From Virgibacillus proomii (GTDB taxonomy: Bacteria > Bacillota > Bacilli > Bacillales > Amphibacillaceae): a stretch of DNA of 64,000 bases. The stretch is taken from the NCBI RefSeq assembly GCF_018916875.1, contig NZ_JAHLNO010000024.1, forward strand, positions 1 through 64,000, written 5' to 3'. The notes under the pieces were generated by a model that worked only from the letters and a program-made list of their open reading frames with translations, was not told the origin of the DNA and did not search any database. How positions within the stretch are numbered: position 1 is the stretch's first letter; every line of letters starts with the position of its first letter. The position numbers were made by a program, and so were the translations under genes. Below are positions 57,372 to 64,000 of this stretch, piece by piece.

Positions 57372-58424
57372 CTATCGTTGCAACCAATTGTTTTGAATTA
57401 ATTCTTGAGCGATTTGAACTGTATTCCAAGCTGCGCCTTTTAATAAATTGTCCGACACAATCCATAAATGGAAACCGTTTTTATGATCTAAATCTTTTCT
57501 AACTCTGCCGACAAATACTTCTTCCTTTCCGGCAGCAGTTAATGGTGTAGGGTATAGCTGTTCCGAAGGGTTATCTTGCAAAACAAGACCGTCAGCTCCC
57601 TGCAATTGTTTCCATACATCTTCCACTGTAACATTTTCCTTTTCTACTTCAATATAAACACTTTCCGCATGAGAAGTGAAAAATGGAAGCCTTACACAAG
57701 TTGCTGCTACAGACAACTCAGAGGCGTGCATGATTTTTTTGGTCTCATTAATCATTTTCATTTCCTCAAACGTATAGCCATTATCTTGAAATACATCAAT
57801 TTGTGGCAGTGCATTAAATGCAATTGGAAAATGCTTTTTATCTCCTTTAACCGGAAGAAGCTCTGCATGAAGCTCTTTCCCTGCTAAATAGTCCTGAGAT
57901 TGCTTCGTTAACTCATCACATGCTTCATTACCAGCCCCGGACACAGCTTGATAGGTAGAAACAATGATGCGTTTTAAGCCGAAAGCGTCTTTAAGCGGCT
58001 TTAAAGCAGCTACCATTTGGGTCGTTGAACAGTTTGGATTGGCAATAATTCCTTGATGCTGCTTCAAGTCAGCTTTGTTTACTTCAGGAACCACTAATGG
58101 AACGGAATCATCCATCCGATAGGCGCTTGTATTATCAATCACTACTGCTCCACGCTTTACTGCCTCTGGAGCTAATTTTTTAGATACGGAACCTCCAGCT
58201 GAAAATAGAGCAATATCCACTCCGGTAAAACTTTCTGGAACTGCTTCCTCAACAATGACTTCCTGTTGCTTAAACATTTTCTTCGTACCTGCTGATCGCT
58301 TTGAAGACAACAACTTTAATTGATCTATTGGAAAATCCTTTTCTTCTAATAACTCGATTATTTTTTGCCCAACTGCACCTGTTGCTCCAACGACAGCTAC
58401 ATTATAAGCTGATTTTTGCGACAT
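57372..58424 (-). CDS. asd: Aspartate-semialdehyde dehydrogenase
   Basis: This 350-residue enzyme reduces aspartyl phosphate. The NADP site GATGAVGQ is at residues 13-20 and the catalytic Cys132 in NPNCSTTQM; a histidine-containing RLPFFTSHAESV follows. A TTG two codons upstream is in frame; the ATG with AAGGGAG nine bases away is chosen. Confidence 0.96.
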   Translation of the reverse strand: MSQKSAYNVAVVGATGAVGQKIIELLEEKDFPIDQLKLLSSKRSAGTKKMFKQQEVIVEEAVPESFTGVDIALFSAGGSVSKKLAPEAVKRGAVVIDNTSAYRMDDSVPLVVPEVNKADLKQHQGIIANPNCSTTQMVAALKPLKDAFGLKRIIVSTYQAVSGAGNEACDELTKQSQDYLAGKELHAELLPVKGDKKHFPIAFNALPQIDVFQDNGYTFEEMKMINETKKIMHASELSVAATCVRLPFFTSHAESVYIEVEKENVTVEDVWKQLQGADGLVLQDNPSEQLYPTPLTAAGKEEVFVGRVRKDLDHKNGFHLWIVSDNLLKGAAWNTVQIAQELIQNNWLQR

Positions 58425-58487
58425 TACCAATTGCTCCCTTCAAAAAAACAAGTTTATTAGACTTCTAGCTTATCATTTTACCATAGA

Positions 58488-59078
58488 TTAGCCTTCGTGA
58501 GGAACAATAACTGGCTGAAGTTGTTTAAAATTTAATGCCGATTCTACAGTTTCTGGTAATAACTCCATTTTAGCTACAAGTGAGTTTGGCTTGTTATACG
58601 GATCATCCTGACCAAATGGAATAAAATAAATCAATTTACTAGCCATCAGCCTCATTACGTTTACCCCATTTAAGCCAAGTGCATCGTTTGTTGAGATACC
58701 GACTACAACTGGGCGTTGATTCCGCATCGTTGCTTTTGCAGCCATTAATACAGGAGAGTCAGTCAAAGCATTGGCGAGCTTACTTAAGGAATTTCCAGTT
58801 AAAGGTGCAATAACCATACAATCTAATGGCATTTTAGGCCCTAATGGCTCTGCTTCAGGCATCGTCGTAATAATTTCTTTTCCCGTTATGGCTTTAATTT
58901 TATCCAGATGATCTTGAGCATCTCCGAATTTCGTGTCAGTTGTTCGTACGGTATATGTTACTACCGGGACCACTTCTGCTCCAAGCATCATCAAACGCTC
59001 CATTTGTGGAAAAACCTGATCATACGTACAATGAGATCCCGTCAAACCAAAACCAATTCGTTTACCAGCTAAACCCAT
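58488..59078 (-). CDS. spoVFB: Dipicolinate synthase subunit B
   Basis: This 196-residue flavoprotein-like subunit (GLTGSHCTYDQVFPQMERL, MVIAPLTGNSLSKLANALTD) joins SpoVFA to oxidise dihydrodipicolinate to dipicolinic acid in the mother cell; dipicolinate then fills the spore core. It starts 42 bases after spoVFA and precedes asd by 63 bases, linking dipicolinate and lysine-pathway genes. Confidence 0.95.
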   Translation of the reverse strand: MGLAGKRIGFGLTGSHCTYDQVFPQMERLMMLGAEVVPVVTYTVRTTDTKFGDAQDHLDKIKAITGKEIITTMPEAEPLGPKMPLDCMVIAPLTGNSLSKLANALTDSPVLMAAKATMRNQRPVVVGISTNDALGLNGVNVMRLMASKLIYFIPFGQDDPYNKPNSLVAKMELLPETVESALNFKQLQPVIVPHEG

Positions 59079-59120
59079 TTTATTTACCCTCCTATTGATA
59101 TATTTAAAAGTTATCTTTTA

Positions 59121-59993
59121 TCAAATAGCAGCTAATTGTTGTTTAATAACATCTGCCAATATTTTTCCAGCCGTTTTAGGAGCTACAATCCCTGGCAGAC
59201 TTTTAGCCAATATTGCTTTAATTCCACGCTGCTTCGCATATTGGAAATCTGTTCCTCCCGGGCGAGAAGCTAGATCAATAATGACAGCATGTGATGGGAG
59301 ATGTTTTAATTCTTCCTTTCCAATGACTTGTGCGGGTATCGTATTAATTAACAGATCACAATTTTCCATATGCTGTGCTAACTGCTGTAGCGGTACGGCT
59401 GTTAATCCCATTTCGGTAATTCGAGCTAAATCCTTCACTCTAGTTGCACTAACTGACACTTTTGCACCCAATGCAGCAAATTTATTTGCTACGGTATTTC
59501 CTACTCGACCAAATCCAACCACCATGACACGTGAAGAATGAATCGTGAAATCAGTATGTTCGATTGCCATCATAATCGTACCTTCTGCAGTTGGTATCGA
59601 GTTATATATCGCAACATCATCTCTATCTAATAATGGAACTAGTTTAATATTTGCTTTCTTCGTTGCTTTTGTTAAATAATCATTTGTTATCCCAGTAAAA
59701 ACAATAGTGGATTTGCGAAGCTTTTGAAACCAATCCATAGTAAGATAAATTGGTTTTTCGGAAAAAACCGGTTCGACACGCCCTTCCATGTCAGTTCCTG
59801 TAATTGGTAAAATAACAGCATCTAAATTCCTCGAGTCAATCTCATGAATGGTTACTTGTTTTAAACCTGTAAACCCCTGCTCCAACTTATCGAAACCGAC
59901 AAGTATAATTGTTATATCTGCTGATGCCTGAAGTTGTCTAATTAATTCCAAATAACGCGCATCTCCGCCGATAACTGCAATTGTTTGCTTCAT
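59121..59993 (-). CDS. spoVFA: Dipicolinate synthase subunit A
   Basis: This 290-residue Rossmann-type subunit has an N-terminal DpsA domain (IAVIGGDARYLELIRQL) and an NAD(P)-binding site VMVVGFGRVGNTVANKF (about residue 155). ATG 59993 has GGAGGG upstream; a GTG four codons earlier overlaps that site and is rejected. It is the first gene of the operon, consistent with mother-cell control from a sigma-K-like promoter at 60041-60068. Confidence 0.95.
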   Translation of the reverse strand: MKQTIAVIGGDARYLELIRQLQASADITIILVGFDKLEQGFTGLKQVTIHEIDSRNLDAVILPITGTDMEGRVEPVFSEKPIYLTMDWFQKLRKSTIVFTGITNDYLTKATKKANIKLVPLLDRDDVAIYNSIPTAEGTIMMAIEHTDFTIHSSRVMVVGFGRVGNTVANKFAALGAKVSVSATRVKDLARITEMGLTAVPLQQLAQHMENCDLLINTIPAQVIGKEELKHLPSHAVIIDLASRPGGTDFQYAKQRGIKAILAKSLPGIVAPKTAGKILADVIKQQLAAI

Positions 59994-60040
59994 ACTTGTG
60001 AACACCCTCCAAACGTACCAATTTGAATCACACTTCTTTA

Positions 60041-60068
60041 TAGCTTATGTGCTAATTACAAGTTAGTG
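60041..60068 (-). promoter_or_regulatory. Candidate sigma-K promoter of the spoVF operon
   Basis: CATAAGCTA (60049-60041) is a perfect CATANNNTA -10; CAC (60068-60066) with a 16-base spacer fits the short sigma-K -35. The spoVF operon of B. subtilis is sigma-K dependent. It lies about 50 bases upstream of spoVFA. Confidence 0.65.
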
Positions 60069-60173
60069 ATTATGTTTAAGAAATCTCAGCTGGTATTAAT
60101 AATTTATACAAACGATTGACATCGTTATTTATCTGAAGTAAGACATTAACATTTTTTATATGCTCTCTAAACA

Positions 60174-60267
60174 TTAGAAAAACTTGGTTTGTCGCCAAGT
60201 CTTTAGCGAAAGCTGTAGTTTTTCTTATACTATAAACCCTAAAATTTTATACTTTCCTATAGTAGAA
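60174..60267 (+). repeat. Dispersed repeat family B, copy B6
   Basis: Full copy with a three-base deletion after the first hairpin (TCTTTAGCGAAAG). Here the ACTATA end adjoins a family C/D-type end (CAAAAGTTCAAGCGACCGG) instead of a terminator. Confidence 0.8.
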
Positions 60268-60635
60268 CAAAAGTTCAAGCGACCGGTTAACTACGTACAG
60301 ACTGGAGCGCATCTGACCCATTTTTCTCATCATGTTCGCAACATCATTAGCACATTTTTGAAATGAGAAAAATACCGATCCTTACATCCGGGATAAAGTG
60401 AACTTCATTTCTTGGAACGCTTTTCCCAAGAAATGTTAATACCGCAAGGGTTTGACTTAAAGGCCTCTGAACCAATCGGGCATTTAGGTGCCGTTATCTC
60501 CAATTTAAACTTCTGATGTTGACTTATCGTAGGAAGGAGATCGAAGTTTGCTAGACGCTCGAGCGCTTAAGATAGACGACAAAGTTACCTTTTCAAAAAA
60601 ATATCCACCATGTGAAATGAATACACTTGTCTAGA
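60268..60635 (+). repeat. Mosaic of family C interrupted by family A copy A7
   Basis: The left end of family C (CAAAAGTTCAAGCGACCGG, ACGTACAGACTGGAGCGC) at 60268-60310 and its right part (GATGTTGACTTATCGTAGG to the AAATATCCACCATGTGAAA extension) at 60513-60620 are separated by family A material. That material has a right terminus (TTACATCCGGGATAAA) at 60382-60397 running straight into the left end of another A copy (hairpin CATTTCTTGG/CCAAGAAATG) that breaks off near 60510. B7 follows. Confidence 0.7.
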
Positions 60636-60732
60636 CATTAGAAAAACTCGGCTTATCGCCAAGTCTTTATGGCGAAAGCTGTAGTTTTTCTTATACTATA
60701 AACCCTAAAATTTTATACTTTCCTATAGTATA
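60636..60732 (+). repeat. Dispersed repeat family B, copy B7
   Basis: Full copy; its ACTATA end runs into the U-tract of the ymxH terminator. Confidence 0.85.
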
Positions 60733-60768
60733 AAAAAAGCTAGAACCCAATAGGAAGGCACTAGCTAA
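60731..60768 (-). terminator. Terminator of ymxH
   Basis: AGCTAG and CTAGCT arms (60738-60743, 60761-60766) with a T-run on the minus strand. Confidence 0.7.
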
Positions 60769-60799
60769 CACTGCTACTTTATACTGTGATTGGATAGTT

Positions 60800-61033
60800 T
60801 TATTTAGTATCGATAATTATCATATCCTCGCCAATCTTTTTAATCGCGCTCCACTGAATTTTTGTTTCTTCCGCTTCTTTTTTTAAACCAAACCATTTAT
60901 AATTTGGAATAATAAATGCTTCAATTTGTCCGGTCATTTCATTTATTTCTAAATCCGTTTGCCCTAATACTCCTAATCTTGAACCATCATTTACATTGAC
61001 AATCTCTTTTCCACTAATTTCTTTATAGCGCAA
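60800..61033 (-). CDS. ymxH: YmxH, PRC-barrel family protein (YlmC/YmxH)
   Basis: This 77-residue protein matches the YlmC/YmxH family: MRYKEISGKEIVNVNDGSRLG, a GxxxxDLEIN turn and a C-terminal IKKIGEDMIIID. Function unknown, with a PRC-barrel-like beta fold. It starts with TTG (GGGGGT upstream) and lies between mlpA and spoVFA as in B. subtilis. Confidence 0.9.
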   Translation of the reverse strand: MRYKEISGKEIVNVNDGSRLGVLGQTDLEINEMTGQIEAFIIPNYKWFGLKKEAEETKIQWSAIKKIGEDMIIIDTK

Positions 61034-61074
61034 GTTAGCCTACCCCCATTCTCTTTTTTACTATGTATATGCAA

Positions 61075-61103
61075 TTAAAAAAAACCTATGTTTCCATAGG
61101 TTC
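61075..61103 (-). terminator. Terminator of mlpA
   Basis: AACCTATG and CATAGGTT arms (61083-61102, loop of four) followed on the minus strand by a T-run. Confidence 0.85.
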
Positions 61104-61144
61104 TACAAATAAGTTATAGGTTTGTTTGATCTTACTTTAACCAC

Positions 61145-62365
61145 TTATTTAGAGTCGGATGAAATTAATGCAATCGATGGTGCTTGTTTAAATACAATGT
61201 CCATTACATACTGTATGGATGAATGATTAACTGCATCAATAAGTTCCACCATCTCATCTAAACTAAGATGTTCTTTTAGAATTAATTCATTTTTTCCGTT
61301 TCTGCTCATCCGACTATTTGTACTTTCGGAGCTTAATAACAAACTCCCTTTTAGCTGTTCTTTACTATTTTCAAGTTCTCGATCGGTTAAACCATTTATT
61401 ATAAAATCATCAATTGTTGTTTGAATCACATCAATTAATTTCTCTAATTGATCTTTGCCTGTTCCTGCATAAATCGTTAATAAACCACTATCCATAAACG
61501 AAGAATGATAGGAAAATACGGAATAAGCTAAGCCCTGTTTTTCCCTAACATCCTGAAACAGTCGAGAACTCATACTCCCACCAAGTACATTGTTCATAAT
61601 AATTAAGCTATAAATATATTCATCATTTATGGGTAACCCATTATATCCTAAGCATAAATGAGCTTGTTCGGTGTCTTTATAACGCTCTATTCGTTTACTT
61701 AAAAATGTAGGCTCCGTAATAGTTGTAGAAGTAGCAGCATAATGATAGCTCCCAAAGTAATCTTCCACCATTTTTATAAAAGCAGCATCTACATTTCCTG
61801 CTACCGATACGACAACATTCTCAGGATGGTATCTAGTATGCATATACTTCCTTAATCTTTCTTTAGTAAATGCTCCTAAATGCTCTTCTGTCCCTAAAAT
61901 AGGCAAGCCAAGCGGATGTTTTCCATAAGCAGCTCTTGCTAATAAATCATGGACAAGGTCGTCGGGGGTATCCTCGTACATTTTAATTTCTTCGTAAACT
62001 ACTTTTTTTTCTCTTGCCATTTCGACTTCTTCAAAGGTAGAGTTAAAAAACATATCTGCTAATATTTCTAAAGCCGTTTCTTTGTGTGTATCCACAACCT
62101 TTGCGTAAAAGCATGTATATTCTTTTGATGTAAATGCATTTACATGTCCGCCAATAGCATCAAATTGCTCTGCAATGTCCTGAGCAGAGCGTGTCTTTGT
62201 TCCTTTAAAAAACATATGCTCTAGAAAGTGAGAAATTCCATTTTCTTCGTCTGTTTCATTACGAGAACCTGTTAGTACCCAAATTCCAATTGTCACGGAT
62301 CGAACTGCGGGAATTCGTTCCAAAACAATACGTAAACCATTTTCACATATATGTTTTTCTATCAC
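61145..62365 (-). CDS. mlpA: MlpA, M16-family zinc protease
   Basis: This 407-residue peptidase has HxxEH at His46-Glu49-His50 in ISHFLEHMFFKGT and the distal VVYEEIKMYEDTP glutamate. It resembles mitochondrial processing peptidase beta. The frame opens 21 codons earlier, inside ylxY; the GTG at 62365 with AGGAGG seven bases upstream is chosen and gives the B. subtilis length. In B. subtilis MlpA affects regulatory processing of exoprotease expression. Confidence 0.94.
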   Translation of the reverse strand: MIEKHICENGLRIVLERIPAVRSVTIGIWVLTGSRNETDEENGISHFLEHMFFKGTKTRSAQDIAEQFDAIGGHVNAFTSKEYTCFYAKVVDTHKETALEILADMFFNSTFEEVEMAREKKVVYEEIKMYEDTPDDLVHDLLARAAYGKHPLGLPILGTEEHLGAFTKERLRKYMHTRYHPENVVVSVAGNVDAAFIKMVEDYFGSYHYAATSTTITEPTFLSKRIERYKDTEQAHLCLGYNGLPINDEYIYSLIIMNNVLGGSMSSRLFQDVREKQGLAYSVFSYHSSFMDSGLLTIYAGTGKDQLEKLIDVIQTTIDDFIINGLTDRELENSKEQLKGSLLLSSESTNSRMSRNGKNELILKEHLSLDEMVELIDAVNHSSIQYVMDIVFKQAPSIALISSDSK

Positions 62366-62399
62366 TGTAAATCCTCCTAATGTTTTCAAAATAACATGA

Positions 62400-63344
62400 T
62401 TATCTTTGGGTATCAACCAGCTTTTCAATCGTATTTATTTTTAATTTTTTATCTTTGATAGATGTAATCAATTGATCTAAACCACGTGCTGTTGCTTCTG
62501 TTGGGTGCATTAAGATGGTTGCACCCGGATGAAGCTTTTCATTTACCCGGTTAAGCATAACAGAAACAGAAGGATTCTTCCAATCAATCGTATCAACGGT
62601 CCAAAGGACAGTTTCCATATTTAATTGATGACCAACTTGGACAACATGATCGTTATAGCTGCCACTAGGAGGAGCGAACCACTTTGGAGTGGTTCCGATA
62701 ATAGCTTTAATGATATCATTTGTTTGTACAATCTGCTCCACCATATTTTGATTGGATAACCTAGACATATCGGGATGATTATAAGCATGATTTCCGATCA
62801 GATGGCCTTGTTCGTGAATCATTTTTACTAATTCAGCATTATTTTTTGCCCATTTTCCTTCGATGAAAAAGGTTGCCTTTACATGATGCTTTTTTAAAGT
62901 TGATAATAGTTCAGGAACATATGCTTCTCCCCATGAAACATTAATAAGAAATGCTACCATATTTTTTTCTGGATGCCCGCGATATATTGGTGAAGGCGGC
63001 AAATCCTTTAAGTCTGTTTTCGGTGGAACTTCATCATAGACTAATAAAGCCTCTTTAAATACGCCTTCTTTCTTCATCTTTTCATAGGATTTATCTATAT
63101 TAACGATTCGGCCATTACGACCTGGTGTTTTTTTCCATACCCTGTCAATATATGCATCTTGTGGTGTCTCTTCATAGTGTTTTGCTTTTGTTTCTATCTC
63201 ATTATATAGTGAATCTTCTCTATTTATTGTTTCCGTAATGTTAGTCGTGTCCATTGGTGTAATTACATTTCTATTTATATCAAACGTCAATACTACAAGT
63301 ATGATAAAAACGATAAAATGTATCAAATGCCGATAACGGTGCAC
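62400..63344 (-). CDS. ylxY: YlxY, polysaccharide deacetylase-like protein
   Basis: This 314-residue exported protein has an N-terminal signal/anchor (residues 5-25) and a NodB domain (about 125-310). The metal-binding HxxxH is present in GHLIGNHAYNHPD, and RxxxxP-type motif 3 is seen as KWFAPPSGSYN. Motif 1 (TFDDG in active enzymes) reads INVSWGEAY, so the catalytic aspartate pair is missing, as is usual in YlxY. It may bind rather than deacetylate. GTG start, with AGGGGGGG upstream. Confidence 0.9.
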   Translation of the reverse strand: MHRYRHLIHFIVFIILVVLTFDINRNVITPMDTTNITETINREDSLYNEIETKAKHYEETPQDAYIDRVWKKTPGRNGRIVNIDKSYEKMKKEGVFKEALLVYDEVPPKTDLKDLPPSPIYRGHPEKNMVAFLINVSWGEAYVPELLSTLKKHHVKATFFIEGKWAKNNAELVKMIHEQGHLIGNHAYNHPDMSRLSNQNMVEQIVQTNDIIKAIIGTTPKWFAPPSGSYNDHVVQVGHQLNMETVLWTVDTIDWKNPSVSVMLNRVNEKLHPGATILMHPTEATARGLDQLITSIKDKKLKINTIEKLVDTQR

Positions 63345-63434
63345 ACGTATCCCCCCCTCATTACTACATATATGATAAAAGAGGACAAGGTATGCTATCC
63401 GTCAGAGCGATTTAAAACTTAAAAAGGAAATAAG

Positions 63435-63546
63435 TTAGGAAGGAGATCGAAGTTTGCTAGTCGCTCGAGCGCTTAAACTAGACGATATTAATTTTCAAAA
63501 AAGATATCCACAAGATAGAAACGGATATAGTTCTTAGATAATAAAA
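63435..63546 (+). repeat. Dispersed repeat family C, copy C6 (right part)
   Basis: GGAAGGAGATCGAAGTTTGC, CTAGTCGCTCGAGCGCTTAA and the extension (AAAAGATATCCACAAGATAG, ACGGATATAGTTCTTAGAT) end at the A-run of the pnp terminator. The left part is absent. Confidence 0.75.
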
Positions 63547-63578
63547 AAGAAACTGGAATGCCAGCTTCTTGTTTTTTT
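63540..63578 (-). terminator. Terminator of pnp
   Basis: AAGAA-a-CTGG (63547-63556) and CCAG-c-TTCTT (63561-63570) arms, T-run on both sides, next to the pnp stop. Confidence 0.85.
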
Positions 63579-64000
63579 ATGATTTTGGCTTTGATGCTTC
63601 TCTTCGTTCACGTTCTTCTTTTAATACTGCTTTTCTGGACAAATTTATCCTTCCATGTTGATCAATTTCTTTTACTTTTACTAAAATTTTATCACCAATG
63701 GAAACAACGTCTTCTACTTTGTTTGTTCTTTCCTCTGCTAATTCAGAAATATGAACAAGTCCATCTTTTCCTTTAAATAATTCAACAAAGGCACCGAATT
63801 TTTCAATCCGCTTTACTTTTCCAAGATACATTTGACCAACTTCTACTTCTCTTACTAAATCCTCAATAATGTGTTTCGCTTCTTCATTCATTTTTTCATC
63901 TGTTGACGAGATAAAGATATTTCCATCTTGTTCAATATCAATTTTTACACCAGTTTCATCAATGATTTTATTGATTTGCTTTCCGCTAGGTCCAATAACA
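63577..64000 (-). CDS. pnp: Polyribonucleotide nucleotidyltransferase, C-terminal part
   Basis: The last 141 codons of PNPase; the gene continues beyond the window. A KH domain ([20 protein letters not shown]) is followed by an S1 RNA-binding domain ([30 protein letters not shown]) and a charged tail ending in KPKS. The enzyme degrades RNA 3' to 5' using phosphate. The frame is open to the window edge, so the internal ATG at 63891 is not the start. Confidence 0.96.
   Translation of the reverse strand, partial: VIGPSGKQINKIIDETGVKIDIEQDGNIFISSTDEKMNEEAKHIIEDLVREVEVGQMYLGKVKRIEKFGAFVELFKGKDGLVHISELAEERTNKVEDVVSIGDKILVKVKEIDQHGRINLSRKAVLKEERERREASKPKS

Noticed and set aside
59095..59541. 148-codon plus-strand frame over spoVFA
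   Set aside because: Antisense shadow of a well-supported gene, without its own signals.
63577..63891. Separate S1-domain gene starting at 63891
   Set aside because: The frame is open without a stop to the window edge and the upstream part encodes the PNPase KH domain.

Overview
The window is a low-GC Firmicutes chromosome segment from a spore-forming, salt-tolerant-type Bacillaceae (gene content and order fit the Virgibacillus/Oceanobacillus side of the family better than Bacillus sensu stricto; this placement is inference). Nearly every gene is on the minus strand. The only intact gene on the plus strand is lexA; the other plus-strand coding signals are two decayed gene fragments near 13 kb. 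Read on the minus strand, from right to left, the core follows the Bacillus subtilis pnp-to-yneF order: pnp, ylxY, mlpA, ymxH, spoVFA, spoVFB, asd, dapG, dapA, tepA, ylzJ, spoIIIE, ymfC, a BMP-type nucleoside ABC transporter, ymfF, ymfH, ymfI, ymfJ, ymfK, rodZ, pgsA, cinA, recA, rny, ymdB, spoVS, miaB, ymcA, cotE, mutS, mutL, dps, miaA, hfq, spoVK, hflX, ynbB, glnR, glnA, then lexA/yneB/ynzC, tkt, sirA and yneF.

Region by region: 1-5.8 kb holds yneF, sirA, tkt and the SOS locus (divergent lexA and yneB-ynzC around three LexA boxes, with a 30-codon membrane peptide where yneA normally sits). 5.9-13.8 kb is the accessory stretch: a manganese catalase, an ISL3-type transposase remnant, a marR/metallo-hydrolase pair, an ABC-2 exporter beside a decayed TetR regulator, and a decayed tyrosine recombinase. 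13.8-31 kb is nitrogen control (glnRA with two GlnR boxes), GTPase/AAA+ genes, RNA and DNA repair functions (hfq, miaA, mutSL, miaB), and sporulation genes (spoVK, cotE, spoVS). 31-44.5 kb carries RNA turnover and cell-envelope genes (rny, recA, pgsA, rodZ, two M16 peptidases). 44.7-50.6 kb is a nucleoside importer with its GntR-type neighbour. 50.8-64 kb contains spoIIIE, the lysine/diaminopimelate/dipicolinate operon (spoVFA-spoVFB-asd-dapG-dapA), mlpA, ylxY and the 3' end of pnp. Together the set joins DNA damage control, spore formation (replication block by SirA, chromosome translocation by SpoIIIE, coat by CotE, dipicolinate by SpoVF) and RNA decay.

The least explained content is intergenic. 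Several families of short dispersed repeats fill most gaps. Family A (about 155 bp) keeps a terminal hairpin whose sequence differs between copies while its pairing is preserved. Families B (about 93 bp) and C (up to about 265 bp including its right extension) repeatedly begin directly after the U-tract of Rho-independent terminators of minus-strand genes (tkt, dapA, ymxH and the 40.57-kb terminator for B; hfq, cotE, recA, pnp and, degenerately, spoVS for C). Family D shares its outer end with C. No tRNA, rRNA, CRISPR array or recognised riboswitch was seen.
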